This document shows positions 1 through 8,022 of a DNA stretch of 37,311 bases, in pieces. The DNA is from CAYOEV01 sp964403075. GTDB lineage: Bacteria; Bacteroidota; Bacteroidia; Cytophagales; Cyclobacteriaceae. Below the pieces are notes generated by a model that saw only the letters and a program-made list of their open reading frames with translations, searched no databases and had not been told where the DNA came from. The stretch covers positions 1 to 37,311 of the forward strand of contig CAYOEV010000027.1 of NCBI GenBank assembly GCA_964403075.1, given 5' to 3'. How positions within the stretch are numbered: the stretch's first letter is position 1; each line of letters starts with the position of its first letter. The position numbers and the translations under genes are program-made.

Positions 1-412
1 TCCATTGACGGCGAATCGTGAGCCGATTGCTGATCCAGTCTTTAAGCGCAGCATTTAAAAGCAATTGTATGGCCTTTCCGGGATTAGGGTGTGCGGCCAC
101 ATGGTCGGATAGTGCCTGAAAATCTGCATAGCGTGGGTCGTATGCGCTAAGTAACTCCATGTGGTTGTACTCATTCCAGACGTCATTTTCGGAGTAGGCT
201 GCCGGAGTGTCTTTAATGGCTTGCAGACAATGTGTAGCTGTTTGTAAATGTCTTTTAAGTGAGCCTCCTGCCACTTGCACGGGCACAATGTTTCTGGATT
301 TAAGGGCTTCTCCCAGGGTCAGTGACTGGGTTTTGCCCAGCTCAGAAAGTTGGTCGTAGTCTCTTTTTAGGAAACTTGCCTGACCGTGACGTATGAAATA
401 AATCAAGGCCAT
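1..412 (-). CDS. Histidine phosphatase family protein (partial, 3' end outside window)
   Basis: The frame opens with an ATG at 412, two bases after the stop of the upstream kinase gene (415), and is still open at the window edge, so only about 137 residues are visible. The N-terminus carries the phosphohistidine signature YFIRHGQAS (residues 5-13, RHG at 8-10) followed by a typical second block SLKRHLQTA near residue 47, both diagnostic of the phosphoglycerate-mutase-like branch-2/1 superfamily. The family removes phosphate through a phosphohistidine intermediate; the substrate cannot be read from sequence. Position as last visible gene of an SDR/acyl-CoA dehydrogenase/APH-kinase operon suggests a role connected with the phosphorylated acyl-CoA chemistry of that operon, for example salvage of stalled phospho-intermediates, but this is inference. 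Confidence 0.85.
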   Translation of the reverse strand, partial: MALIYFIRHGQASFLKRDYDQLSELGKTQSLTLGEALKSRNIVPVQVAGGSLKRHLQTATHCLQAIKDTPAAYSENDVWNEYNHMELLSAYDPRYADFQALSDHVAAHPNPGKAIQLLLNAALKDWISNRLTIRRQW

Positions 413-414
413 TG

Positions 415-1485
415 TCAATGCTTGCGTTTAAGGATGCGGAGACAGGTATAGATGAGGTAATTGGACACCATCCAGAAATTTTTAAATGCAGGATTACGGG
501 TTTGTCCTTTTGCGTAGCGGTAATAAATCTGTTGTGCGATGCCTGCCAGTCGAAATAATCCGTAGACACGGTAAAAGCGAAAATCACCAATTTCTCGTCC
601 CGTTTGGCTGGCATAATAATCAATGACCTGCTGCCGTGTGAGCATGCCTGGCACATGGCTCGGTTGACGACGCATAGATTTGATAAAAAAATCATCATCG
701 GCCTCTACCCAATAGGCCAGACTGCCGCCCAGGTCCATCAGTGGATCACCAATGGCTGCCAGCTCCCAGTCCAGAACGCCACGTATATGTGCCGGATCTT
801 TAGGGTCAAATACGACGTTGTCCAGACGGAAATCATTATGTATCAGGCATAGATGCTCATCCGGAGGTACGTTGTTTTCCAACCACCGCATCACCCGGTG
901 GCCACCTGGAACATTCCAGGTTTTGGCATCGGCATAGCGCCTATTCCATCCGGAGATTTGTCGCTCTACGTATCCTTTCCCCTTTCCCAGCAACTCCAGT
1001 CCACCTTGTGTAATATCTACCTGGTGAAGCTCAATGAGCTTGTCCCAGAAGGAATAACACAGTCTACGAATGGTTTCAGAGGACCAGGACTGGGTAGACG
1101 TCGGAAAATTCTTCCTGGGTATGATGCCTGTCAACTCCTCCATAAGGTAAAAGCCAGACCCAAGTACAGACTCATCCTCGCACAAGGCAAGGACTTTAGG
1201 AACGTAAGGATAGAATCGTTTTAGCCTACGTTGGAGGTGGAATTCCCGTGTCATGTCGTGCGCACCGGCCGCTTTTTTACCCAGAGGCGCACGCCTCAAA
1301 ATGATGGTGCGATCGTCATATTGTAATCGATACGTCCAGTTGGACGCTCCGCCTGAGAACTGGGTCACCTTCGGGGTTCCTTTTAGTTCCGGCATGGTGT
1401 CATTCAACCAGGTATGCAGTTGAAGTAGATCCAGTTCCTCACCTTTACGGGGGGCACGTTCCTGAATTTTACTTAGTCGCGCCAT
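415..1485 (-). CDS. APH-fold phosphotransferase, ACAD10/11- or LvaA-like acyl kinase
   Basis: A 356-residue aminoglycoside-phosphotransferase-fold kinase. The catalytic loop HNDFRLDNVVF (H216, N217, D218) and the metal-binding Asp in LDWELAAIGDP (D239) are intact, as is a glycine-rich N-lobe segment FSGGASNWTYRL near residue 45. Its ATG at 1485 overlaps the stop of the acyl-CoA dehydrogenase by one base (TGATG), indicating translational coupling. This kinase-dehydrogenase pairing is fused in human ACAD10/ACAD11 and separate in Pseudomonas LvaA/LvaC, where the kinase phosphorylates the 4-hydroxyl of a 4-hydroxyacyl-CoA. That reaction is therefore the leading hypothesis rather than antibiotic resistance or a choline-kinase role. 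The family assignment is firm; the substrate is inferred from context. Confidence 0.9.
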   Translation of the reverse strand: MARLSKIQERAPRKGEELDLLQLHTWLNDTMPELKGTPKVTQFSGGASNWTYRLQYDDRTIILRRAPLGKKAAGAHDMTREFHLQRRLKRFYPYVPKVLALCEDESVLGSGFYLMEELTGIIPRKNFPTSTQSWSSETIRRLCYSFWDKLIELHQVDITQGGLELLGKGKGYVERQISGWNRRYADAKTWNVPGGHRVMRWLENNVPPDEHLCLIHNDFRLDNVVFDPKDPAHIRGVLDWELAAIGDPLMDLGGSLAYWVEADDDFFIKSMRRQPSHVPGMLTRQQVIDYYASQTGREIGDFRFYRVYGLFRLAGIAQQIYYRYAKGQTRNPAFKNFWMVSNYLIYTCLRILKRKH

Positions 1486-2708
1486 CAGCCAAGGTATTTT
1501 TTGAACTCAAGTCTGGATATCGTACGTAAGTGCACCTCATCCGGTCCATCTGCCAAACGCAGGGCGCGTGCCTGAATGAAGAACTGCATCAGCGGAAAGT
1601 CATCAGAGAGCCCGGCACCTCCATGTATTTGTATTGCCATGTCGGTGACGTCTTGTAGTACTTGCGGTGCCACTACTTTAATGGCGGATATTTCGGTCAT
1701 ACTATCACGAACACCTACCTGGTCAATTTTCCAGGCAGTATAATGCGTAAGGAGCCGGGCCTGGTCAATGGCCATTCGTGCCCGGGCAAAGCGCTCTGAA
1801 TTACCCCCCAATTTGGCCAGCGGCTTCTCGAAGGCCTCTCGGGTACCACTGCGAATGATGGCCAGCTGCAGTGCCCGCTCTGCAGCACCGATGCAGCGCA
1901 TACAATGGTGGATTCGACCGGGACCCAGTCGTCCCTGTGCAATGGCAAAGCCAGCACCAAAATCCTGGATAAGGTTTTCTTTAGGTACCCTGACGTCTGT
2001 GAAATGCACTTCGCCATGGCCGGCGGGCGGATCATAAGCGCCGAACGTGTTTTGCATGCGCTTGACTTCTACACCAGGGGCATCGAGCGGCACCAATACC
2101 ATGCTGTGCTGATGGTATTTATCTGCCTGCTCATCTGTTTTTCCCATGACAATGGCCAATTTAGCTTTGGGATGACCCAATCCCGTAGACCACCATTTTT
2201 TACCATTGACGAGAATGTGGTCTCCGTCGGGCAAGATGGAGGCTTGTATGTTGGTAGCGTCTGATGAAGCGACATCAGGTTCGGTCATACAAAAAACCGA
2301 TCTAATATCCCCGTTCAGTAATGGGGCCAACCAGGTGGCTTTTTGTGCATCCGAGCCAAAATGATAAAGTACTTCCATGTTGCCGGTATCCGGGGCATTG
2401 CAGTTGAAAATTTCTGCTGAATTGTACACTCGACCCATCTCTTCTGCTAGCGGAGCATAATCCAGTACACTGAGCCCTTGCCCGAGTTTTTTGTCCGGAA
2501 GGAAGAGGTTCCATAGACCTTCGGCTTTGGCATGAGACTGTAAGTCCTTCAGTTTTGGGTGCTCAGACCATTTCTGCCATTGGCCGTCTGGATGGTGATG
2601 CTTGTGGTAGTCTATGTATTCGCGCTCAAAAGGGTACACATGGTCATCCATGAATTTCTTGAGTTTTTCCAAATACGTGCGCGATTTTATGGAGGGTGTG
2701 AAGTCCAT
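1485..2708 (-). CDS. Acyl-CoA dehydrogenase, ACAD10/11- or LvaC-like
   Basis: A 407-residue flavin acyl-CoA dehydrogenase. Visible landmarks are the FAD-contact block FCMTEPDVASSDATN around residue 140, the substrate/FAD block GGAGLSDDFP near 365, and a C-terminal ADGPDEVH motif in which Asp387 stands where classical family members have the catalytic Glu of YEGT. This DGPDEVH variant is characteristic of the ACAD10/11 branch. Such enzymes are reported to help convert 4-phosphooxyacyl-CoA by eliminating phosphate, besides or instead of simple alpha-beta dehydrogenation. It lies three bases after the SDR gene and overlaps the kinase gene by one base, so it is the middle of an operon. The FAD family call is certain; the exact reaction is inferred. 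Confidence 0.93.
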   Translation of the reverse strand: MDFTPSIKSRTYLEKLKKFMDDHVYPFEREYIDYHKHHHPDGQWQKWSEHPKLKDLQSHAKAEGLWNLFLPDKKLGQGLSVLDYAPLAEEMGRVYNSAEIFNCNAPDTGNMEVLYHFGSDAQKATWLAPLLNGDIRSVFCMTEPDVASSDATNIQASILPDGDHILVNGKKWWSTGLGHPKAKLAIVMGKTDEQADKYHQHSMVLVPLDAPGVEVKRMQNTFGAYDPPAGHGEVHFTDVRVPKENLIQDFGAGFAIAQGRLGPGRIHHCMRCIGAAERALQLAIIRSGTREAFEKPLAKLGGNSERFARARMAIDQARLLTHYTAWKIDQVGVRDSMTEISAIKVVAPQVLQDVTDMAIQIHGGAGLSDDFPLMQFFIQARALRLADGPDEVHLRTISRLEFKKYLG

Positions 2709-2711
2709 AGA

Positions 2712-3473
2712 TTAGAATTTACGAAGCATTTTAAGCGTCATGAAAGGCATGAACAGCTTGAAAAAATACCATGGTCTGAAGGGCACATAGCTGTTGTTTT
2801 TTTCTCTATTGATCGCCTGAACCAACAAGCGGGATCCTTTTTCCAGGCTTATTAGGTAAGGGGGTTTTTTGATGAGCCCTTCTGTCATCTCCGATTCGAT
2901 GTAGCCGGGAAAGATGGAAGATACCTGTATGGATGTATTTAGCAGGTCTACGCGGGCACCTTCTGCCAGACTTTTGAGGGCGGCTTTGGTGGCAGCGTAA
3001 ACCGTTAGGGCACGACCGTAACCCCTGAAAGCAGACATGGACGAGATGGCTACCAGGTGTCCGTGTTTTTGAGCCCTGAATATTTCCAGTGCGGCCTCAA
3101 ATTGTGTAAGGGCTCCGCAGAAATTGGTGTTCGCTGTTTGCATATTGGCTGCATTAAACCCCTTGCCCAGTGAGCCGCCTTTACCCATGCCCGCATTCAC
3201 AATTACCCGGTCCAGGGTGCCCCCAATGCTTTTAAAATCCTCATCGAACGCATGAAATACGGTGAAGACCTCCTCGCTATTTGTCACATCAAGGGGCCTG
3301 ATAAAAACATGAATATTGGGATGGATTGCCAGTAGTTCCGTTTTTAGATCTTCCAGTTTCGCGGTTCGTCGGGCACATAGGGCGAGGTTGCATCCCTGTC
3401 TGGCAAACTCGGTGGCCATACCTTTTCCAAGTCCTGATGATGCACCGGTAATGAGTATATTCTTTCTTTTCAC
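2712..3473 (-). CDS. Short-chain dehydrogenase/reductase, possibly LvaD-like
   Basis: A 253-residue classical SDR with the Rossmann motif TGASSGLG (residues 9-16), NAG motif (93-95), and Ser144/145-Tyr159-Lys163 catalytic set (YAATK). The basic residue pair after beta-2 (CARRTAKL) suggests NADP(H) preference. The C-terminus (RPWYFFKLFMPFMTLKMLRKF-like, hydrophobic and basic) is longer than the core fold and may touch the membrane. It is the first gene of the operon, starting 3 bp before the acyl-CoA dehydrogenase in transcription order. In the levulinate pathway an SDR (LvaD) makes the 4-hydroxyacyl-CoA that the kinase then uses, so the order fits. Other possibilities are a 3-oxoacyl or sterol-type reductase. 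Confidence 0.9.
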   Translation of the reverse strand: MKRKNILITGASSGLGKGMATEFARQGCNLALCARRTAKLEDLKTELLAIHPNIHVFIRPLDVTNSEEVFTVFHAFDEDFKSIGGTLDRVIVNAGMGKGGSLGKGFNAANMQTANTNFCGALTQFEAALEIFRAQKHGHLVAISSMSAFRGYGRALTVYAATKAALKSLAEGARVDLLNTSIQVSSIFPGYIESEMTEGLIKKPPYLISLEKGSRLLVQAINREKNNSYVPFRPWYFFKLFMPFMTLKMLRKF

Positions 3474-3477
3474 TTAC

Positions 3478-3501
3478 CCAATATAGTGATCGTTGAACGA
3501 T
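3478..3501 (-). promoter_or_regulatory. Putative promoter and palindromic operator of the SDR-ACAD-kinase operon
   Basis: A perfect 13-bp inverted repeat, ATCGTTGAACGAT, occupies 3489-3501, only 15 bp upstream of the SDR start codon. Next to it on the minus strand is TATATTGG (3485 to 3478), one mismatch from the Bacteroidota -7 box TAnnTTTG. The repeat would therefore sit in the core promoter, where a repressor of the TetR/GntR type could block transcription. No regulator gene lies beside it, so the binding protein is unknown. Confidence 0.4.
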
Positions 3502-4345
3502 TGGGGCATGAATAAAAAATTTATGACTGTAGGACGGCTGATTTGCCTATTACAGAACCGTACATAGTTACATGCCATCGACGAAACCAAAAACTTGACG
3601 GACTCCAATTCTATTTTTATTGTGGCCAAAAGAAATTTTAAAACCATTTGTGTGATGTGTGTTGACAGAATTTACCACTTCGCCATTGAAGGTGCGCCAT
3701 GATCCGCAAGGTGAAGGTTGATCATTGATCATGCGATTTCTCAAAATGACTTTCTACCTCTACAGCTTGAGGAGGCACAGCCGCCTGGTGACGACGAATT
3801 AACGTAAGTGTTTTACTGGTATTAAAATTCTCATTGTCTGACGTTATCTGACGTTTAGCACATGGTGGTTAACTCGCATCCGATACCTACATAGGTGCTC
3901 ACCGAAGAGGTAGGGAAAGGCCCACTTCTTAAACCTTGCTTAGCCTTTTAAACCTTGCTAAGCTGAATTTTTGCCGTATTTCAGTCAAAGTTGTTTTGCA
4001 TGTTGGCTGGCCATGAATTACGCGCCCTGGTGGTGACCAAGAGTAGGTATTTTTCCCAACTCATTCCATCCCTTGTGATAAAAATTGGATCGATGTAACA
4101 ACGGGGGTTTAGATTTTCAGGGTAGAGCACCAATAACTATCCATGCGCGTTCGGGGAGTAAGGGACTTCGGTTGATGGCTTAAAGACAGGATTTTAAATC
4201 CGTAATGAAACTACCTTGATTCAAGCGGCACTGTACGCTACAATTATGCTACATTTGATTGGATTAATTAATCAACTTACTATTGAAATGGATCTAGGAT
4301 TTTACGCTCCGTGAATCACGAAAGATCACGCTCTGGCTTTGTAGT
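3502..4345. other. Gene-poor interval of about 840 bp with short direct repeats
   Basis: I see no convincing gene here. Two short tandem direct repeats are present: a 10-bp unit TCTGACGTTA/T at 3837-3846 and 3847-3856, and a 16-bp unit TTAAACCTTGCTTAGC at 3929-3944 and 3948-3963 (15 of 16 matching, period 19). An odd palindrome TGATCATTGATCA is at 3719-3731. A short open stretch 3718-3807 would encode about 29 residues with no ATG and is probably a coding relic or chance. Confidence 0.5.
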
Positions 4346-5140
4346 ATGCTTGCTGGTGGTCAATTATTGCTGATCATCATGGAGTTACTCATCGACCTTC
4401 CCATTTCATCGGTGGAGAGTTTACTGCCTGGATTAATTGCCTATTCACTTGTTTTGTCGAGTATTCTTTTGCGGTGGAAAAGAGGATGGAGTGAGAATTT
4501 ACTGATACTTGCCATGTTGTTCGTGGTGCAGTTTTTCTTTTTCAGAACACCAGAAAGTTTTCATGTAATGGTTTATTGGATGGCTTTGATCCCGGTGATT
4601 ACTTTGGTAATTGGTGGAGTAACGAAGTCTATCGTGGTTTTGGTCCTCGTTGGATTGTTTTATGCAATCGATGTATTCTACGGGAGTAAGCGCGTGGGCC
4701 TGGACTATACGTCTACCAATAATTTTGTGTCTTTTGCTGTGGCCGGTGTATTATACGTCACCTTTTCCATGACTATGCTTTACTTACTCTATAACCAACT
4801 GGGTAACGCTTACGCAAAGATTAAATCAAGAAAAAATCGCATTCAGCAATTATCCACCCAACTTTATCAAACCAATGCTTTGCTTGAAAGCGAATTAAAG
4901 CAGCGTGCCAGGGAGATTATTTCACATCAGGACAAACTCCGGGAGGCTTCCGCCAAAAATTCCCATCTGACTCGGGCTCCGGTTGCGCGTCTTTTGGGCC
5001 TGCTGGAGTTGTTCGATCCAGACAAGGACGAGGAGATTAAGCTGTTAATGCCATTGATAAAGAAGACCGTCAAGGATCTGGACAACGTGATTTATGAAGT
5101 AAATAAAACCTTGAATAAAGAGGATGAGGAGGTTACTTGA
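4346..5140 (+). CDS. Polytopic membrane protein ending in a HisKA-like phosphoacceptor segment, no ATPase domain
   Basis: A 264-residue protein with about five or six hydrophobic segments (roughly residues 5-20, 27-43, 51-66, 73-112 as two, 126-149), then a coiled coil (155-200) and a segment AKNSHLTRAPVARLLGLLEL (204-223). The last block matches the dimerisation/phosphoacceptor helix of Bacteroidota sensor kinases, where the motif is commonly NSHxxRxPxARxLGL; H207 is the would-be phosphorylated residue. A normal kinase would continue for about 150 residues with a HATPase domain, but a genuine TGA ends the frame shortly after helix 2 and nothing ATPase-like follows on this strand. It could be a degenerate kinase, a phosphorelay dimerisation partner or a membrane anchor. 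Upstream the frame is closed by a TAG at 4295, so 4346 is the first ATG. Confidence 0.75.
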   Translation: MLAGGQLLLIIMELLIDLPISSVESLLPGLIAYSLVLSSILLRWKRGWSENLLILAMLFVVQFFFFRTPESFHVMVYWMALIPVITLVIGGVTKSIVVLVLVGLFYAIDVFYGSKRVGLDYTSTNNFVSFAVAGVLYVTFSMTMLYLLYNQLGNAYAKIKSRKNRIQQLSTQLYQTNALLESELKQRAREIISHQDKLREASAKNSHLTRAPVARLLGLLELFDPDKDEEIKLLMPLIKKTVKDLDNVIYEVNKTLNKEDEEVT

Positions 5141-5339
5141 ACCGGTTTTTTAAGAATATGCCTGCCACCAATGCAAAAACACAAAATAAGATTGTGGTTA
5201 CTGCTGAGGCTGTAGTAGCGAAAAATACACCGTAGTCACTGGAATCCGTGTAAATGGCAGTGGCAAAATCTACCAGGAAAAAACCTATGATGACATAGGG
5301 CAGGACCCATAGGTATTTTATTAGTGCTTTGGTTTTCAT
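5133..5339 (-). CDS. Small two-TM membrane protein of unknown function
   Basis: A 68-residue frame with a basic start (MKTKALIKY), two hydrophobic helices (about residues 9-30 and 39-63) separated by a short polar loop with DSSDYG, and a basic tail KNRFK. This is the usual shape of a small inner-membrane protein with both ends in the cytoplasm. It converges on the preceding gene and overlaps it tail to tail by 8 bp. A possible -7 box TAATTTTA precedes it on the minus strand. I recognise no family; a role with the neighbouring sensor-like membrane protein is only a positional guess. Confidence 0.55.
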   Translation of the reverse strand: MKTKALIKYLWVLPYVIIGFFLVDFATAIYTDSSDYGVFFATTASAVTTILFCVFALVAGIFLKNRFK

Positions 5340-5701
5340 AACTACCTATAGTTTAAAATTAAGTATTTCTTAAATGTTCTTCGGTGATATTCACAATTGA
5401 ATGCACGATCCTTATACCACACCAAAACAAAAAATAGCACACGGCAGACCACATCGACCGGATGGGGAAATATCAAAGGGGCACGGGGCTTTATGCGCGT
5501 GAGATGATCGGCAGCAGTACGCACCACTTTGGATCGATGATGATGGTCTTCAGTAACGATGAATCAAAAAGGGTTCCTGAAGAATACCTGTTTGCTCGAG
5601 GCATGAGCAAAGGCCAATTGATGAATGATGGTGAAAGGTGGTGGAGGTTAAATATCCCTTGGATGTCGGAGCTAAAAATCATCCATTTCCTGATCTTTGG
5701 C
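5340..5701. other. Intergenic interval of about 360 bp, no convincing gene
   Basis: Open stretches occur on both strands (for example 5462-5716 on plus), but they have low-information composition, no domain signature, and run into the end of the TonB receptor gene. I call none of them. The right end of the plus-strand stretch overlaps the receptor's stop region. Confidence 0.5.
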
Positions 5702-7972
5702 TCAATTGGTGATTGAGGAATTTTTGAATCTATAGGTGAGTCGTAAACCACCAAATCCATTCCGAGGCGTGCCAGGATAATAGTAGCGGGGAGGTCCCCC
5801 GAAACCTTCCGCGTTGATCAGGGTTTGACCGGCATATTTTTCATCTAAGAAATTATTGATCCCTCCATAGCCATCCAATTGCCAATGCATATTGGTCCAT
5901 AGACGCACATCCATTCTCATATTAACCAGCTGGTAATCGTCATTGTACAAATCGTTCGCATCTGTGATGGGGTAAGCCGCAACATAACGATAATTGATTT
6001 TGAGTGAGGCTTTAGTGGCAAGATTTAGATCTACCCCGGCATTGATCACGTGTTTGGGTAGGCCGGTCAATTCATTGCCGCCATAATCCTGTCCGTCTTC
6101 TGTAAAATCGATAAACCGATGCCAAGAACCTGAATAGGTTCCCCAGAAGAAAACTTCTAACCATTTGTAGAATGGCAGTAGTGCGTGTCTAAGGCTAAGT
6201 TCCAAGCCCGGGTGACGGGTGCGTCCTGCATTTCTACCCACCAGCTGGTCCTGTGCGGTCCTGCGTGCAACCAAAAGATTGTTTACTTCCATCCAATACA
6301 AGGCCATGGCGTAGTTCATACGGTTGCCCAACTGCCCCTTACTGCCTATTTCGTAGTTCCAGCCGGTTTCTGGCTGAATGTGCGGATTTACCTGTCCGTC
6401 GGGTGTAAGTGTTTCCTCCAAAGTGGGTGGTGAAAAACCTCGGCTCACGGCTATGTAATAGTTGCGTTCGGACCATTTGTAGCGGAGCGCCAATCTCGGC
6501 GTCCACTGGGCTTCAAACGAGTAACTTCCACTTTGGTCTACGCTATCTGAGGCCAGCTGATCATTGAGGACATACCTTGTCTGGTTCAAACTTAACCCGC
6601 TCACCAAATGAAGTTGCGGATGCAGTTCCCAATCCAACTGCGTCAAGTACAGTTGGTAGGATCGGCGTTCATCCTGATTCAGGCGGAACCCTCCAGGCTC
6701 CCGGTTGAGGTTATCGAAAGTTTGGAAGCGTCTACGTTCGTCAAAAACTTCCGTTCCTAAAACCCAGGTAGTGCGCTTGCCATTGTAACGCAGGGTGGTC
6801 CGTAAACCAAGGCTAAGATTGGCGTCATCCTGGATGTTGAATGGAGTAATTTCATCTGCCGTTCGGGCCGTGAAAAACAGGCTATTGGATAATTCCCAGT
6901 TTTTATTGAGTTCACCGGTCCAATTAAGACCCAACAAGGCGCGATCAAATGATTCATTGCCGCGGATGTCGGCCCATGAGGGTGCGGCCTGTTTGGGGTT
7001 GGTTTGGAATTGCGTTTCGTTCAGTGAGCTTGGGATGAAGCTTTTCTGGTTTATCAGGTTACTGATTAAACTGACAGTCTGATTGTCCGTAATTGTCCAG
7101 TGACTTATTAAGCCTATAGAAGTGCGCGAAAATTCGTTGTTTTCGCGGTAACCGTCGCTATTTTGCGTACTCACTACCAATCGGGTAAAACCTGTCTGTC
7201 CACCCAGGTCAATTCGATTGATGAATCTATTCAAACCGTAACTGCCACGGGTAAGAGAGGTCTGCAGCGAGGGAGTAGTTGAGGAGGTCGGTCGATCGGG
7301 GTAGAGTAGAAGTGTGCCTCCCAAACCAGACCCATATAAACTGGACGATGGACCTTTAATGATTTCTGTTCGGCCGATCAAGGCGAGGTCAATGTCTTCG
7401 ATGTTGGTCTCTCCCACACCGTTTGTAAGTGGAATATCTTGAAAATAGGCCCGGATTTTTGAAGTATTGAATCGGGACCGCGTGCCAATGCCGCGAATGG
7501 TTAACCGGTTGGTATTCAATGCGCCAGATTGCATAAAAACCCCGGGTTCCCGGTTCAACGCCGGCGCTATCAGGGTGCCGTTGTCCTGACGAAGCTGTTC
7601 TTCAGTTAATAGGCCGATGGATGCAGGGATGTCCATCAGTTTTTGCTCTGTGCTTTTCCATGCGGTGACCACTACGTCATTGAGCTTCTGCAAATCCGGT
7701 TTCAGCGATATGGTCATTTCATCTGCTGATGGCATAAACCGCTGGGCCAAATAGCCGACAAAACTGACTTGTAAATGCGCACTTGCTGTTGCCAGTTGAA
7801 ATTTACCTTCGGAGTCTGTGACCGTAAAAATGGAATCTGGTAAACCCAAAACAGTAGCTCCTGGAAGGGGTATTCCGTTTTGGGCATCCAAAACACGACC
7901 TTGGAATTGAGCAGTGGCCATAGAAACGCCCATCCACCAGGCACAGCAAAGAATTGTACGAATCGTTTTCAT
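5702..7972 (-). CDS. TonB-dependent outer-membrane receptor with carboxypeptidase-regulatory-like domain
   Basis: A 756-residue receptor. Domains in order: signal peptide (about 1-21, ending MATAQ), a CarboxypepD_reg-like beta-sandwich (about 23-95, with GRVLDAQNGIPLPGATV and SFVGY), a plug domain (about 115-225, with the hallmark EIIKGPSSSLYGSGLGGTLL), and a 22-strand barrel to the end. The C-terminus GLRLTYRF is the usual aromatic last strand, followed by seven extra residues. It imports ligands across the outer membrane using TonB-ExbBD energy. The single-protein layout without a SusD partner favours a siderophore, haem, cofactor or metal complex over a polysaccharide, but no substrate can be named. 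It is monocistronic: 50 bp separate it from the upstream gene and those hold a plausible promoter. Confidence 0.95.
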   Translation of the reverse strand: MKTIRTILCCAWWMGVSMATAQFQGRVLDAQNGIPLPGATVLGLPDSIFTVTDSEGKFQLATASAHLQVSFVGYLAQRFMPSADEMTISLKPDLQKLNDVVVTAWKSTEQKLMDIPASIGLLTEEQLRQDNGTLIAPALNREPGVFMQSGALNTNRLTIRGIGTRSRFNTSKIRAYFQDIPLTNGVGETNIEDIDLALIGRTEIIKGPSSSLYGSGLGGTLLLYPDRPTSSTTPSLQTSLTRGSYGLNRFINRIDLGGQTGFTRLVVSTQNSDGYRENNEFSRTSIGLISHWTITDNQTVSLISNLINQKSFIPSSLNETQFQTNPKQAAPSWADIRGNESFDRALLGLNWTGELNKNWELSNSLFFTARTADEITPFNIQDDANLSLGLRTTLRYNGKRTTWVLGTEVFDERRRFQTFDNLNREPGGFRLNQDERRSYQLYLTQLDWELHPQLHLVSGLSLNQTRYVLNDQLASDSVDQSGSYSFEAQWTPRLALRYKWSERNYYIAVSRGFSPPTLEETLTPDGQVNPHIQPETGWNYEIGSKGQLGNRMNYAMALYWMEVNNLLVARRTAQDQLVGRNAGRTRHPGLELSLRHALLPFYKWLEVFFWGTYSGSWHRFIDFTEDGQDYGGNELTGLPKHVINAGVDLNLATKASLKINYRYVAAYPITDANDLYNDDYQLVNMRMDVRLWTNMHWQLDGYGGINNFLDEKYAGQTLINAEGFGGPPRYYYPGTPRNGFGGLRLTYRFKNSSITN

Positions 7973-7981
7973 TATGGGACT

Positions 7982-8011
7982 TGTAAATTACCGCGGGGCG
8001 GTCAAAATGCA
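7982..8011 (-). promoter_or_regulatory. Putative promoter of the TonB-dependent receptor
   Basis: On the minus strand, TTG is followed after 19 bp by TAATTTAC, a fair match to the Bacteroidota TTG-N19-TAnnTTTG promoter, about 10-15 bp ahead of the receptor's ATG at 7972. Two positions of the -7 box deviate, so this is a candidate only. Confidence 0.35.
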
Positions 8012-8022
8012 ACTTGTATGGC

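Noticed and set aside
853..1224. Plus-strand open frame opposite the kinase gene
   Set aside because: It is antisense to a well-conserved kinase and the translation is low-complexity with no motif.
415..1485. Antibiotic (aminoglycoside) resistance gene
   Set aside because: Only the kinase fold is shared; the operon with an ACAD10/11-type dehydrogenase points to acyl-CoA metabolism.
5462..5716. 84-codon plus-strand open frame between the small membrane protein and the TonB receptor
   Set aside because: No domain, weak start context, and its end overlaps the receptor gene; an overlapping minus-strand frame is equally open.
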